A DNA stretch of 64,000 nucleotides. Origin: Prevotella sp. khp7. Its GTDB lineage: Bacteria > Bacteroidota > Bacteroidia > Bacteroidales > Bacteroidaceae. The DNA is taken from the NCBI RefSeq assembly GCF_900109055.1, contig NZ_FOIV01000003.1:622835-686834 (forward strand). Reading direction: 5' to 3'. Below are positions 8,800-17,662 of this stretch, piece by piece (position 1 is the first letter of the stretch; each line of letters begins with the position of its first letter). The translations under genes and the position numbers were made by a program. The notes beneath the pieces are model-generated. The model had not been told where the DNA came from. It was given only the letters and a program-made list of their open reading frames with translations, and did no database searches.

Positions 8800-9612
8800 T
8801 CAGACTGTAAATCTTATATATGAGCGATCATCGAAAGAATTGTTGCCTTCAATGAATGCCTTTGTAGCCTTAAACTCTCCAATATTCAGCGGGTCATTTT
8901 TTCTTTGTTTGTCAAGCATCGACTCAGTCTCCTCTAAGGTCTTGCCAAGCTTTGGATAACCATCACTGGCTAGCACAATCTCCCATGGTTGGAAATCGAG
9001 CAGGATGATGGACACCTTTGTTTCTGGGATAGGGAACCCATCGATAACGGCATATGTTTTGTTCTGATTCTTCATCACCTCGAGCATGGTGGGTATAATC
9101 ACTTCGCGGGCAGGGTCGAGGGACTTTCTCAACTCATCCTGTGTCATGCCCTGCATCAGCAGTTCCCTAACCTTCCTGGCTCTTATCTCGGCTAGATTCT
9201 GCTCGTAAGGCTTGGGATTGTCGTGATATATTCCGTTTATAAGACAGTGGCAATCGCCAACCAGCCAGATTTCTCTTCTCATACGGCTGAAGATGATGGC
9301 CGAAGCACAGAGCCGTTCTTCGGGATGTTGCTGCATGCGCTCAACGGGGAAACGGAGCCAGTAATGGCGGCGCAACGCACGGGTAACACCTACACAGAAC
9401 TGATGGCTGCTGGTGTTGGCTGGCATTTTGCGGATATAACGACTGATGAGCAGCATGGCATAACGGCCATTGGTCATAAGAGGGCAATGGCGACGCTTGG
9501 TTTTTGAGGTGCTGCCGTCGATAACGGCGATAAAATCAGAAGTTACGACGATTCCGTCCTCGCTTTTCTTGTTGGGGCTTTTCGCTATGATGCTTTGCTC
9601 GAGAATTTTCAT
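8800..9612 (-). CDS. PP2C-fold protein, possible serine/threonine phosphatase
   Basis: A 270-residue protein whose motif order matches the PPM/PP2C fold: an N-terminal SEDGIVVTSDFIAVIDGSTS (about 17-36) in place of the usual AVADGMGG strand, IWLVGDCHCLING in place of the GDSR strand, and IVLASDGYPKL in place of the SDG strand. Metal-binding aspartates are therefore plausibly conserved (DG about residue 32 and SDG near 220), but the DGMGG box is altered to DGST, so activity is uncertain. The start at 9612 is needed to include the first strand and lies 77 nt inside the 3' end of the radical SAM gene. No transmembrane or signal segment is seen. Last gene of the minus-strand run. Confidence 0.6.
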   Translation of the reverse strand: MKILEQSIIAKSPNKKSEDGIVVTSDFIAVIDGSTSKTKRRHCPLMTNGRYAMLLISRYIRKMPANTSSHQFCVGVTRALRRHYWLRFPVERMQQHPEERLCASAIIFSRMRREIWLVGDCHCLINGIYHDNPKPYEQNLAEIRARKVRELLMQGMTQDELRKSLDPAREVIIPTMLEVMKNQNKTYAVIDGFPIPETKVSIILLDFQPWEIVLASDGYPKLGKTLEETESMLDKQRKNDPLNIGEFKATKAFIEGNNSFDDRSYIRFTV

Positions 9613-11566
9613 TTTTAAAATTTGGGTTATAAGATTTAGGCTTGCCGTAAGCTGATGGCTTACTGCTGCCATACCCTGATGGTTTGCCGCTGCCAGGGGC
9701 CTTGGGGCCTCCGCCTGCAGGGCGATAACCGCTTTGTGGGGGCATGCCGCTATACAGTTTGGCAATCAAGTCGGGGCGACCGATGCGGCGCAACGACTGC
9801 TCGATGCCACGGCGCTCTTCGGGTTTGTACCAGAAGAAGAACTGGCGTTGGGCCAACTTCTCCTTTGGCGTTTTGGCGCTGAACACTGGCTGCAGCGTAT
9901 AAGGATCGTAGCCTGTGTACCACGTTTCGGTGGCGTTGGTGAGTGGCGTGGGAGTAAAATCCTGTACCTGCTCGAGATGGAAATCGAGGTTCTTGGTAAT
10001 CACTGCCAGTTCGGCCATATCCTCTTCCTGACAGCCTGGGTGGCTGGAGATGAAGTAGGGAATGATTTGCTGGCGAAGACCCTCCTCGCGATTAATCTTA
10101 TCGAAGATTCGCTTGAACTCGTAGAATTGTTGGAACGAGGGCTTGCGCATGAGGTAGAGTACACGATCGCTGGTGTGCTCGGGAGCTACCTTGAGTCGAC
10201 CCGAAACATGACGGGTAATCAGCTCACGGGTGTACTCCATAGCAGCCTTATTGCTGGCCTCGTCCTTGCTACGATGTAATAGTAAATCATAACGAACACC
10301 GCTACCGATATAGCTGTGTTTGATGCCTGGAAGGGCATCGACAGAGCGGTAGATATCAATCAGCTTAGAGTGATCGGTATTGAGGTTAGGACATATCTGT
10401 GGATGGATACATGATGGGCGACGGCACTTTTCGCAGGCGTTCTTATTGCGTCCACTCATGCCGTACATGTTGGCCGACGGGCCACCTAGGTCGCTGAGGT
10501 TACCCTTAAAGTCGGGCATCTCGATGACTTGTTTTACCTCGCGCAGGATACTCTCTTTCGATCGGCAGGTGATGAATTTGCCCTGGTGGGCCGAAATAGT
10601 ACAGAATGCACAGCCGCCAAAACAGCCGCGATGGATGTTTACCGAGAACTTAATCATCTCGTAAGCAGGAATGCGCTTGCCCTTATATTTGGGGTGTGGC
10701 TGGCGCGTGTAAGGCAGATCGAACGAGGCATCGAGCTCTTCGGTAGTCATTGGCGGGAAGGGAGGATTGATAACCACGTAACGCCCGTCGACACCCTGCA
10801 GCAAGCGCTGGGCGTGCATCATGTTCGACTGCTCTTCGACGTTCTTGAAGTTCTCGGCCTGGGCCTTCTTGTTTTTCAGGCATTCCTCGTGTGAGTGCAG
10901 CACGATGTCGCGGTCGGTAATGCCACCGATGATATCCTCCTTACGCGAGAGATATACGGTTTGCGGTAGGTCGCGAATGTCGCGTATCTGTTCGCCGGCA
11001 GCGAGTCGGCGTGCCAGTTCGATCGTAACTTTTTCGCCCATGCCGTAGGTAATCATATCGGCAGGCGAGTAGCAAAGCAGGCACTTCTTGAGGCTGTCGC
11101 TCCAGTAGTCGTAATGACTCACGCGGCGCAGCGAGGCTTCGATACCACCCAGTACTACGGGTACATCGGGATAAAGCTCCTTCAGGATTTTGGCATATAC
11201 GATGGTGGGGTACTCAGGGCGCATGTCATGGCGGCCATCGGGGCTGTAAGCATCCTCTGAGCGCAAACGGCGAGCGGCGGTGTACTTGTTTACCATCGAG
11301 TCCATGCAGCCTGGGGCCACACCGAAAAACAGGCGTGGGCGGCCTAACTTCTTAAAATCGCGATAATCGCCATGCCAGTCGGGCTGTGGCACGATGGCCA
11401 CACGGAAACCCGCGGCCTCGAGTGTGCGACCAATCACGGCGGCACCAAACGAAGGGTGATCTACATAAGCATCAGCCGAGAACAGGATTACGTCAACGTA
11501 ATCCCATCCTCTTAGTTCCAACTCCTTCTTGGTAGTTGGCAGAAAGTCTGTCAGTCTATACTCCAA
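9536..11566 (-). CDS. YgiQ family radical SAM protein
   Basis: 676 residues of the YgiQ (UPF0313) family, close to the usual length. It contains an N-terminal domain with YVDHPSFGAAVIGR and VLGGIEASLRR that resembles a cobalamin-binding-type Rossmann region, then the radical SAM core with HRGCFGGCAFCTISAHQG (CxxxCxxC, about residue 315), which holds a 4Fe-4S cluster and S-adenosylmethionine. A second Cys group (NACEKCRRPSCIHPQICP) lies near 385. The C-terminal about 60 residues are Gly/Pro/Lys/Arg-rich and probably disordered. The reaction of the family is not known to me. The tail overlaps the PP2C-fold gene by 77 nt. Confidence 0.93.
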   Translation of the reverse strand: MEYRLTDFLPTTKKELELRGWDYVDVILFSADAYVDHPSFGAAVIGRTLEAAGFRVAIVPQPDWHGDYRDFKKLGRPRLFFGVAPGCMDSMVNKYTAARRLRSEDAYSPDGRHDMRPEYPTIVYAKILKELYPDVPVVLGGIEASLRRVSHYDYWSDSLKKCLLCYSPADMITYGMGEKVTIELARRLAAGEQIRDIRDLPQTVYLSRKEDIIGGITDRDIVLHSHEECLKNKKAQAENFKNVEEQSNMMHAQRLLQGVDGRYVVINPPFPPMTTEELDASFDLPYTRQPHPKYKGKRIPAYEMIKFSVNIHRGCFGGCAFCTISAHQGKFITCRSKESILREVKQVIEMPDFKGNLSDLGGPSANMYGMSGRNKNACEKCRRPSCIHPQICPNLNTDHSKLIDIYRSVDALPGIKHSYIGSGVRYDLLLHRSKDEASNKAAMEYTRELITRHVSGRLKVAPEHTSDRVLYLMRKPSFQQFYEFKRIFDKINREEGLRQQIIPYFISSHPGCQEEDMAELAVITKNLDFHLEQVQDFTPTPLTNATETWYTGYDPYTLQPVFSAKTPKEKLAQRQFFFWYKPEERRGIEQSLRRIGRPDLIAKLYSGMPPQSGYRPAGGGPKAPGSGKPSGYGSSKPSAYGKPKSYNPNFKNENSRAKHHSEKPQQEKRGRNRRNF

Positions 11567-11604
11567 TTTTCTTTTTTAGCTTTTTATTTTTACCATTTAA
11601 CCCA

Positions 11605-11949
11605 TTAATTAAACGGCAGTCCCTGGAAAATCTTAACGGTCATCCCCAGATTGTGGTTGGCCTGGGTTTTCCAGTTAATGTAGAGCATTACCAGCTGCTG
11701 TAGGCCGAAAGCCTTCATGTTAGCGTGGTAGATAACGTCGAGACACAGGTCAAGCAGATCTTTATCCTTGCCTGCATCGCCTGAAAGCAGTGAACGGATG
11801 TTCAACTTCAGTTTGTCGAGAACCTGCTCGTCTACATAGCCGTTACTGTCGATAAGGTCACGGAAAAGTTGATACTTTTCGATTGTCTGTAGGTGCTGGT
11901 CAGTAATGTCCATGCTCCTTGTTCCTGATGAATTGGTTTGAATCTTCAT
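11605..11949 (-). CDS. small conserved-looking protein of unknown function
   Basis: 114 residues from the ATG at 11949 (MKIQTNSSGTRSMD); a second possible start is the Met 13 codons in. An open frame extends further upstream, but only into the end of the neighbouring amidase gene, so it was not used. The protein is hydrophilic and probably alpha-helical, with Leu-rich segments (ILFRDLIDSNG-type helix, LLDLCLDVIYHANM) and no signal peptide, membrane segment or known motif. It lies 14 nt after the amidase stop and 38 nt before the radical SAM gene, so it belongs to the same transcript. I do not recognise it. Confidence 0.7.
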   Translation of the reverse strand: MKIQTNSSGTRSMDITDQHLQTIEKYQLFRDLIDSNGYVDEQVLDKLKLNIRSLLSGDAGKDKDLLDLCLDVIYHANMKAFGLQQLVMLYINWKTQANHNLGMTVKIFQGLPFN

Positions 11950-11963
11950 AATTGTATAATATT

Positions 11964-14900
11964 TTAATTGGTTTGTAATAAGAATCTCAATATACCCCTC
12001 ATCAGTGAGCAACGTTTCTGCTCGTCCTTGATGCATTCGAAGGGGAATCCCATAGTCATGGCTTTATAGTCCTTGCCGTCGTAGGCCACGCTGGCACTGT
12101 AGCCATCGGCATAGACCATGGCGGGGTAGGCGGGAGCTACGGGTTGCAGCACTTCGGGGTGGGTAGCGGCGTAATGGGTCTCGTTCAAATGTCTATAGAA
12201 TTCGAAAGTCTTACCCAATCCTTCAATGGTGTCGCGCCGTAGACTGTCGGTGTTCACACCCTCGTAGCTGATTTTTAGTATATCTTCCAAATAGCGTCTC
12301 TCAGCGGGCATGTTCATGTCTGAGCCGATGTACGAACCGCTCACTAACAATGCGCCTCCTCGTGAGGTGAATAATTTCAGGTGCTGTCGCATCATGGGCG
12401 AGAATGCCTGATATTGGCGGAGTGCCCATCCGTCATTTTTCTCCAATCCCAATATCAGGTCCATCATCTGATATTGTGTGGGGTGGATATCGTTAGTTTC
12501 CAAAGCCTCGCTCGAACAACTTGCAATGTTATAGCGTTTTGCCGTTGCGATGGCCTCTGCGTGTGTACGCACATAATTGAAGTCGTTTCCCGCAATGAAC
12601 TGCCCCATCAGCGAGTCGTTGGTAAATCCCAATCCACTGCGTGTTTCCTTGCCCATCTGTGTCTTGTCGAAGCTAATCTGATAGCCCAACCATCCTGCCG
12701 TACGTCCATATGTGACACCTGCATCCATTTCCAGGTCGAAGCCTTGTTCTGCACTATTGTTCCTCACAGCGGGCGAGGCCAAACGATGGAATCCGTTTAC
12801 GATGAGTATCGTTTTCTGAGCGCCAGGGCTTTCATAGGCCGATACCACCTCTGTGGGGAAACTTTCGCCGCCGTCGTTCACGGCAGTCACCTTGAATGAG
12901 TATAGTAACTCTGGCTCAATGTCTATTGTCAGACTAGTGTTCTTCCCTTTTACATATGTGCCATTGTCGAATCCGTTTTTGCCGATGGCTGTATAGACGA
13001 TGTAGCCTGTAGGTTCTGCTGTAGATTCGTCGGCATCTTTAGTGCTCTTCCAACTTACCTTTACCTGTCCTGTTCCCGTCAACTCGGCCCTGATGTGTGT
13101 CGGAGCCAATGGTGACACTACATATCTCGTATGGTGCATGCGACTTACATAACGCAATATGGCCTTATAGATACTTCTCGCCATATCGAAGCGGAAGTTG
13201 GGATCCTGTCCATAACGCATATCCCAAAAGTTCTGGTGTGACATGGTCTCCAATATGGCGCTGGGTATGCCTGGACAGCGACTCTCTGAGTAGTTGCGGT
13301 CATAGAGTTCGCGTGTCGGCCAACTGCCATAGTGCTTTGCCATATCGTTTGATACTGATATCAGTAGTTCGTCTGCCAAGTCGCGTGACACCAGTCTGGA
13401 GAGTCCTGAATACAGGATGCTGTCGTTCAGGTAGGTGGTACATATAGATAGTGTACCTGTATGCGTTTGTCCATCACGCGTGTAGCCTGCATCGCTGTGA
13501 ATGGCCAACGATAATTCTAAAGGGACACCCCTTCCTGTAGTATCTGGCATGTATACGGAGCCGCCGCCCAGCAGGTTGGCCATGTAGCTGCGTGCATTGA
13601 TGTCGTCGCCATAATCGTCTTCACCGTTCTTTGTGGAATAGACAGAGTAGGGCATACCTGCCCATTGCGCATAGTAGCGAGAGCCTTCCAATGCTCGAGG
13701 CAGTCCGCTGGTGGTGTAACCTCTTCGTATGTTACCCATTCCTCCGCCGAAACGCACAGCGTCGGCAGTTACAACACCATGGTGATGACGGCTTTGGTTC
13801 GACAGTATTACACAGTTGCGTGCACTACTGCCCGCATCGAAATCGAATGTTCCCAAATACACCCAAGTGCGTCCGCCCATCTGCTGATTTACTCTAAATT
13901 CTGTAGATACGCCTTGGTGCCACACAGTGTAGTGTGCATCGTCTATGCTATTCTCTACCGTCTGATAGCTTACATATACAGCATAGCGTCCTGCCTCGGT
14001 GATGGCAGGTCGCCAGATAATGGTACTTTCGCTTTCTGGATTGTTGGTAACCTCGGTTTGTCTTGATGTGCCTTGCTCGAAGGGGTTTTCGTGATCAACA
14101 TATACTCCAGGGTGGAAGGCAAAGCCTGCAGAGTCGGCATGATGCCAGCGGTGCTGCCCGCGTGTCTCCTGATAGCCACTCTCAGGCGTGTCGTTGTCAA
14201 CGATGAACTCGTTTCGCTGCCAGTCGCGCTCCCTTGGCGTGAACACCACCGCCCCGGCCTTCTCCAACATCGGTATGAGGTAGGGCACCACGATGGTCTG
14301 GGTGAACAGGTCCTCGCGGGTTCCGAAGAGTGCGGGACGCTGCCATTTCCATACGCTGTCTCTCGTATGGAAATAGCTTCCATGACTGGCCCAGACGCAT
14401 AGATGGCGATTGTTCAGTCCATTGCTGATGGTATATGGGAGTGATACGTTGCTCACCCAAGGCCTTCCTTTATAATCGATGTCGCCCCAGGTGCGTGTTT
14501 TATCCTCGGTCAGTCTTAACCTGTTGGGAACCAGCTGCTCCAGCGTCCATCCGCCCGTCTTGATACTCATCTGGTAGCCGATAATGCTGTCGGGCAGCAG
14601 TGCCCTTACAGCGTCGTATATCTCGCTCACTGTCTCCGGAGTAAACACCTGCTCACCGAAATGTGTGTCAGCGCTGATGTCTATCGTGCGTAGCGAGTCG
14701 CTGATGCTGAGTGTCGTCAACTTGCTGCGGTTGCGGAGTTTCTGTGAACTCACGCTGTAGCTGATGAAGTAGCGGTTCAGCTTATCTTTCAGTTCTTTCT
14801 GCGGATCTATAGGTTTCACCACTCTTCTTCTGGCAGCCAACACTGTGTGGGCAGTAAGCAGCAACATCAGGGTCAGAACTATGGTGAGCGTTTTTTTCAT
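11964..14900 (-). CDS. large secreted N-acetylmuramoyl-L-alanine amidase-like protein with golvesin-like and FN3 domains
   Basis: 978 residues with a signal peptide (residues 1-22, ending VLA-ARR). Segments match a split Amidase_3 fold: CVWASHGSYF (about 173; possible zinc His), FTPRERDW, LAIHSDAG (about 470; His) and ILETMSHQNFWDM (about 551; Glu). Between the halves sits a beta domain with DAGSSARNCVILSN and GVVTADAVRFGGG, as in golvesin C-terminal-like or so-called xanthan lyase domains. A fibronectin type III domain follows (about 590-690), then a domain with GNDFNYVRTH and MMDLILGLEKNDGW. Proteins like this are often labelled xanthan lyase in Bacteroidetes; the zinc amidase reading is based on the His/Glu pattern. 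Role in peptidoglycan turnover is inference. It starts 2 nt after the PlsC-like gene. Confidence 0.78.
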   Translation of the reverse strand: MKKTLTIVLTLMLLLTAHTVLAARRRVVKPIDPQKELKDKLNRYFISYSVSSQKLRNRSKLTTLSISDSLRTIDISADTHFGEQVFTPETVSEIYDAVRALLPDSIIGYQMSIKTGGWTLEQLVPNRLRLTEDKTRTWGDIDYKGRPWVSNVSLPYTISNGLNNRHLCVWASHGSYFHTRDSVWKWQRPALFGTREDLFTQTIVVPYLIPMLEKAGAVVFTPRERDWQRNEFIVDNDTPESGYQETRGQHRWHHADSAGFAFHPGVYVDHENPFEQGTSRQTEVTNNPESESTIIWRPAITEAGRYAVYVSYQTVENSIDDAHYTVWHQGVSTEFRVNQQMGGRTWVYLGTFDFDAGSSARNCVILSNQSRHHHGVVTADAVRFGGGMGNIRRGYTTSGLPRALEGSRYYAQWAGMPYSVYSTKNGEDDYGDDINARSYMANLLGGGSVYMPDTTGRGVPLELSLAIHSDAGYTRDGQTHTGTLSICTTYLNDSILYSGLSRLVSRDLADELLISVSNDMAKHYGSWPTRELYDRNYSESRCPGIPSAILETMSHQNFWDMRYGQDPNFRFDMARSIYKAILRYVSRMHHTRYVVSPLAPTHIRAELTGTGQVKVSWKSTKDADESTAEPTGYIVYTAIGKNGFDNGTYVKGKNTSLTIDIEPELLYSFKVTAVNDGGESFPTEVVSAYESPGAQKTILIVNGFHRLASPAVRNNSAEQGFDLEMDAGVTYGRTAGWLGYQISFDKTQMGKETRSGLGFTNDSLMGQFIAGNDFNYVRTHAEAIATAKRYNIASCSSEALETNDIHPTQYQMMDLILGLEKNDGWALRQYQAFSPMMRQHLKLFTSRGGALLVSGSYIGSDMNMPAERRYLEDILKISYEGVNTDSLRRDTIEGLGKTFEFYRHLNETHYAATHPEVLQPVAPAYPAMVYADGYSASVAYDGKDYKAMTMGFPFECIKDEQKRCSLMRGILRFLLQTN

Positions 14901-14902
14901 GG

Positions 14903-15457
14903 TTATAGTTCTCCAATCGTAAAGTTTTCGGGCTTCTTGCCTTTGAAGTCCTTGAAATAAAGTTTAATGTCACGCATATCAGTGTCCAGATCACCCATAG
15001 GGATGATAGTCTTCGTACATTTGATAAGTTTCTTCTCGTAGTCTATGCCATAGAGCAAAATAGGAAGTTGGGCCTTCATACCTATGAAATAAAAGCCTTT
15101 TTTCCACTCTTCCCGTCTGGCTCGTGTGCCTTCTGGCGTGATGCATAGACGGAATGTGTTGGCTTCCTTCGCTGCCTCTGCCATCGCATCGGTCATGCTG
15201 GTGTGTTTCTGTCGGTGAACGGGTATGCCTCCCAACCACTTGAAGACAGAGCCCAGAGGCCAGAAGAACCACTCCTTCTTCATCAGAAAATTGATCTTCA
15301 TGCCTATGGCACCACTATACAACTGTCCGAGCACGAAATCCCAGTTGCTAGTGTGGGGAGCCAGACAAATAATAAACTTATCGGGGTGGTCCTGAGTTAT
15401 CTCTGCAGTCCACCCCCAGCGCTTATATAGTAACCAGTTACAGAATTGTTTCCACAT
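14903..15457 (-). CDS. PlsC-like glycerolipid acyltransferase
   Basis: 184 residues of the lysophosphatidic acid acyltransferase superfamily. The HX4D catalytic motif is APHTSNWDF (about residues 33-41), the glycerophosphate-binding motif is TPEGTRAR (about 107), with GGIPVHR between them. It lacks long membrane anchors and is shorter than a typical PlsC (about 240), so it may act on another lipid or be a peripheral enzyme. It sits between the small 89-residue gene (6 nt gap) and the amidase-like gene (2 nt gap), which fits a transcript concerned with the envelope. Confidence 0.88.
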   Translation of the reverse strand: MWKQFCNWLLYKRWGWTAEITQDHPDKFIICLAPHTSNWDFVLGQLYSGAIGMKINFLMKKEWFFWPLGSVFKWLGGIPVHRQKHTSMTDAMAEAAKEANTFRLCITPEGTRARREEWKKGFYFIGMKAQLPILLYGIDYEKKLIKCTKTIIPMGDLDTDMRDIKLYFKDFKGKKPENFTIGEL

Positions 15458-15463
15458 GTGCCG

Positions 15464-15733
15464 TTATGAGTTGATGATGTCAATAATTTCATTGGCCTGC
15501 TCAGTAAACTTATCGATCAGGTCGTTATAATAGTCCTTCGCTTTCATGCCGGGTTCGGGGTGTGAAATGCGTCTGCAGTAATGATCCTGGAGTTTTATGA
15601 TGGTATCAAACTGGTTCTCCACGTTTTTCCTTTTCTTCTCGTCCGAATCGTACAATGAAACGGCCATACACTCTGCAAATAGATTCATGCATACCATGTT
15701 GATGTTCTTCTTCAAATGTCTTTTGTTTGCCAT
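15464..15733 (-). CDS. small protein of unknown function
   Basis: 89 residues, first gene of the minus-strand run. It is rich in Lys and Asp/Glu with a short hydrophobic stretch (MVCMNLFAECMAVSLY, about 13-28) and a predicted helical C-terminus ending KFTEQANEIIDIINS. No motif is recognised. A strong Shine-Dalgarno (AGGAGGA, plus-strand positions about 15741-15748) sits about 8 nt before the ATG, which is unusual in this genome where most genes lack one. A matching promoter lies at 15777-15806. Confidence 0.75.
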   Translation of the reverse strand: MANKRHLKKNINMVCMNLFAECMAVSLYDSDEKKRKNVENQFDTIIKLQDHYCRRISHPEPGMKAKDYYNDLIDKFTEQANEIIDIINS

Positions 15734-15776
15734 AAAATAATCCTCCTTTTTGGTCTATTTTGTTATATTCAGTAAG

Positions 15777-15806
15777 CAAAGATAGGAATATTTTCTGAGA
15801 TAGCAA
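15777..15806 (-). promoter_or_regulatory. promoter of the 15733-8800 gene run
   Basis: On the minus strand TTG (15806-15804) and TATCTTTG (15784-15777) are 19 nt apart, the Bacteroidetes -33/-7 pattern. The start of transcription would be near 15774, about 40 nt before the 89-residue gene. Confidence 0.6.
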
Positions 15807-15880
15807 TGCTTTCCGTCCCAAAAAATATTAAAAAGTGTATTTTACCTATCTTTTCTTTCGTATTTCTTACAAAAAATCAC

Positions 15881-15888
15881 TAATTTTG
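15881..15888 (+). promoter_or_regulatory. -7 box upstream of the phosphofructokinase gene
   Basis: TAATTTTG followed by C, the -7 pattern, lies 46 nt before the ATG at 15935. The -33 position only has a weak TTTCG, so confidence is moderate. Confidence 0.45.
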
Positions 15889-15934
15889 CGGCTCAGAAAC
15901 GATATTATTCATTTTATAAAGTAGTAATAAGATT

Positions 15935-17572
15935 ATGGAAAAAAGTGCATTGCAGCTCGCCAGAGCCGCTTATCAGCCAAAGCTCCCCAAGGCGCTTCAG
16001 GGTGCTGTTAAGGTTAAGGAAGGTCAGCCCACTCAGAGTGTAGGCGACCAGGAGGAAATCAAGAAGCTCTTCCCCAACACCTACGGTATGCCTATCGTAG
16101 AGTTCGAGCCCGCTACCGAGGCTAACAACACCAAGATGAACGTAGGTATCATCCTTTCAGGCGGTCAGGCTCCTGGCGGTCACAATGTGATTACTGGTCT
16201 CTTCGATCAGATTAAGAAGCTGAACCCCGAGAACCGTCTCTTCGGTTTCATTCTGGGTCCTGGCGGTCTGGTAGATCACAACTATATGGAACTCACTGCC
16301 GACATTATCGACGAGTATCGTAACACTGGTGGTTTCGATATGATCGGTTCTGGTCGTACCAAGCTCGAGAAGGTTGATCAGTTCGAGAAGGGTCTCGAGA
16401 TTATCCGCGAGCTGAACATCAAGGCTATCGTTATTATCGGTGGTGACGACTCTAACACCAACGCTTGTGTACTGGCTGAGTACTATGCTGCCAAGAACTA
16501 CGGCGTACAGGTAATCGGTTGTCCTAAGACTATCGACGGTGACCTGAAGAACGATCAGATTGAGACTAGCTTCGGTTTCGACACAGCTTGTAAAACATAC
16601 TCTGAGCTGATTGGTAACATTGAGCGTGACTGTAACTCTGCACGTAAGTACTGGCACTTCATTAAGGTAATGGGTCGCTCAGCATCTCACATCGCTCTGG
16701 AGTGCGCTCTGCAGACTCAGCCAAACATCTGCCTCGTTTCTGAGGAGATCGAGCAGAAGGGTATGAGCCTCGACGATATCGTTACATACATCGCTAACGC
16801 TGTTTGCCAGCGTGCTGCTGATGGTAACAACTTCGGTACCGTTATCATTCCTGAGGGTGTTATCGAGTTCATTCCTGCTATCAAGAAGCTGATTGCTCAG
16901 CTGAACGACGTACTGGCTTTGCCAGAGGCTAAGGAGCTGGATCGTCACGAGTCGATTGACTTCGTAAAGGCTCACCTGACAGACGAGAACCTCGCTGTAT
17001 TCAACAGCCTGCCTACTGGTGTTGCCCGTCAGCTGGCTCTGGATCGTGACCCACACGGAAACGTACAGGTATCACTGATCGAGACCGAGAAGCTGCTCTC
17101 TACAATGGTAGCTCAGAAGCTCGAAAAGATGAAGAAGGAAGGCAAGTACACTGGTAAGTTCTCAGCTCAGCACCACTTCTTCGGTTATGAGGGACGTTGC
17201 GCTGCTCCTTCTAACTTCGATGCCGACTACTGCTACGCTCTTGGTACATCAGCTGCCCAGTTGATTGCTAACGGCAAGACTGGTTACATGGCTATCGTTA
17301 AGAACACAACAGCTCCTGCTGAGCAGTGGATTGCTGGTGGTGTGCCCATCACCATGATGATGAACATGGAGAAGCGTGCTGGTGAGATGAAGCCAGTTAT
17401 CCGTAAGGCTCTCGTTGAACTCGACGGTGCTCCTTTCAAGACCTTCGCTGCACAGCGTGATCGTTGGGCTCGTGAAACCGCTTATGTATATCCTGGTCCA
17501 ATCCAGTACTGGGGTCCAACAGAGGTTTGCGACCAGCCAACCCGTACACTCGCTCTTGAGCAGGGTAAGTAA
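15935..17572 (+). CDS. pfp: diphosphate--fructose-6-phosphate 1-phosphotransferase
   Basis: PPi-dependent phosphofructokinase, which interconverts fructose 6-phosphate and fructose 1,6-bisphosphate in glycolysis. 545 residues, the long form related to the plant beta subunit. The nucleotide loop reads [12 protein letters not shown] (about 73), the key [10 protein letters not shown] (about 168) has Asp in place of the Gly that ATP-dependent enzymes have, and [10 protein letters not shown] carries the catalytic Asp. [14 protein letters not shown] is the substrate-binding segment. Codon choice is very even and typical of a highly expressed gene. It is followed by an inverted repeat and a lysozyme gene, probably unrelated in function. 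Confidence 0.96.
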   Translation: MEKSALQLARAAYQPKLPKALQGAVKVKEGQPTQSVGDQEEIKKLFPNTYGMPIVEFEPATEANNTKMNVGIILSGGQAPGGHNVITGLFDQIKKLNPENRLFGFILGPGGLVDHNYMELTADIIDEYRNTGGFDMIGSGRTKLEKVDQFEKGLEIIRELNIKAIVIIGGDDSNTNACVLAEYYAAKNYGVQVIGCPKTIDGDLKNDQIETSFGFDTACKTYSELIGNIERDCNSARKYWHFIKVMGRSASHIALECALQTQPNICLVSEEIEQKGMSLDDIVTYIANAVCQRAADGNNFGTVIIPEGVIEFIPAIKKLIAQLNDVLALPEAKELDRHESIDFVKAHLTDENLAVFNSLPTGVARQLALDRDPHGNVQVSLIETEKLLSTMVAQKLEKMKKEGKYTGKFSAQHHFFGYEGRCAAPSNFDADYCYALGTSAAQLIANGKTGYMAIVKNTTAPAEQWIAGGVPITMMMNMEKRAGEMKPVIRKALVELDGAPFKTFAAQRDRWARETAYVYPGPIQYWGPTEVCDQPTRTLALEQGK

Positions 17573-17582
17573 TTAATTTATT

Positions 17583-17648
17583 AGGCGCGAATTACGCGAA
17601 TTATCACGAATTATTTTTTATTCGCGTGAATTCGTGTAATTCGTGCCT
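17583..17648. repeat. 29-bp-arm inverted repeat after pfp
   Basis: The left arm (17583-17611, AGGCGCGAATTACGCG and on) and the right arm (17620-17648, ending GTGTAATTCGTGCCT) are reverse complements at about 26 of 29 positions, around a T-rich loop. A short T-rich run follows, so it could terminate pfp transcription, but it ends only 14 nt before the lysozyme ATG. Its arms are made of repeated CGCGAATTA / CACGAATTA units. Confidence 0.7.
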
Positions 17649-17662
17649 TTTCTTTTTCGTTG

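Noticed and set aside
8177..8810. Small open frames in the gene-free region
   Set aside because: They are translations of palindromes, the tRNA and its terminator, with low-complexity Pro-rich products.
9736..10279. 181-codon plus-strand frame over the radical SAM gene
   Set aside because: Antisense shadow with no family resemblance.
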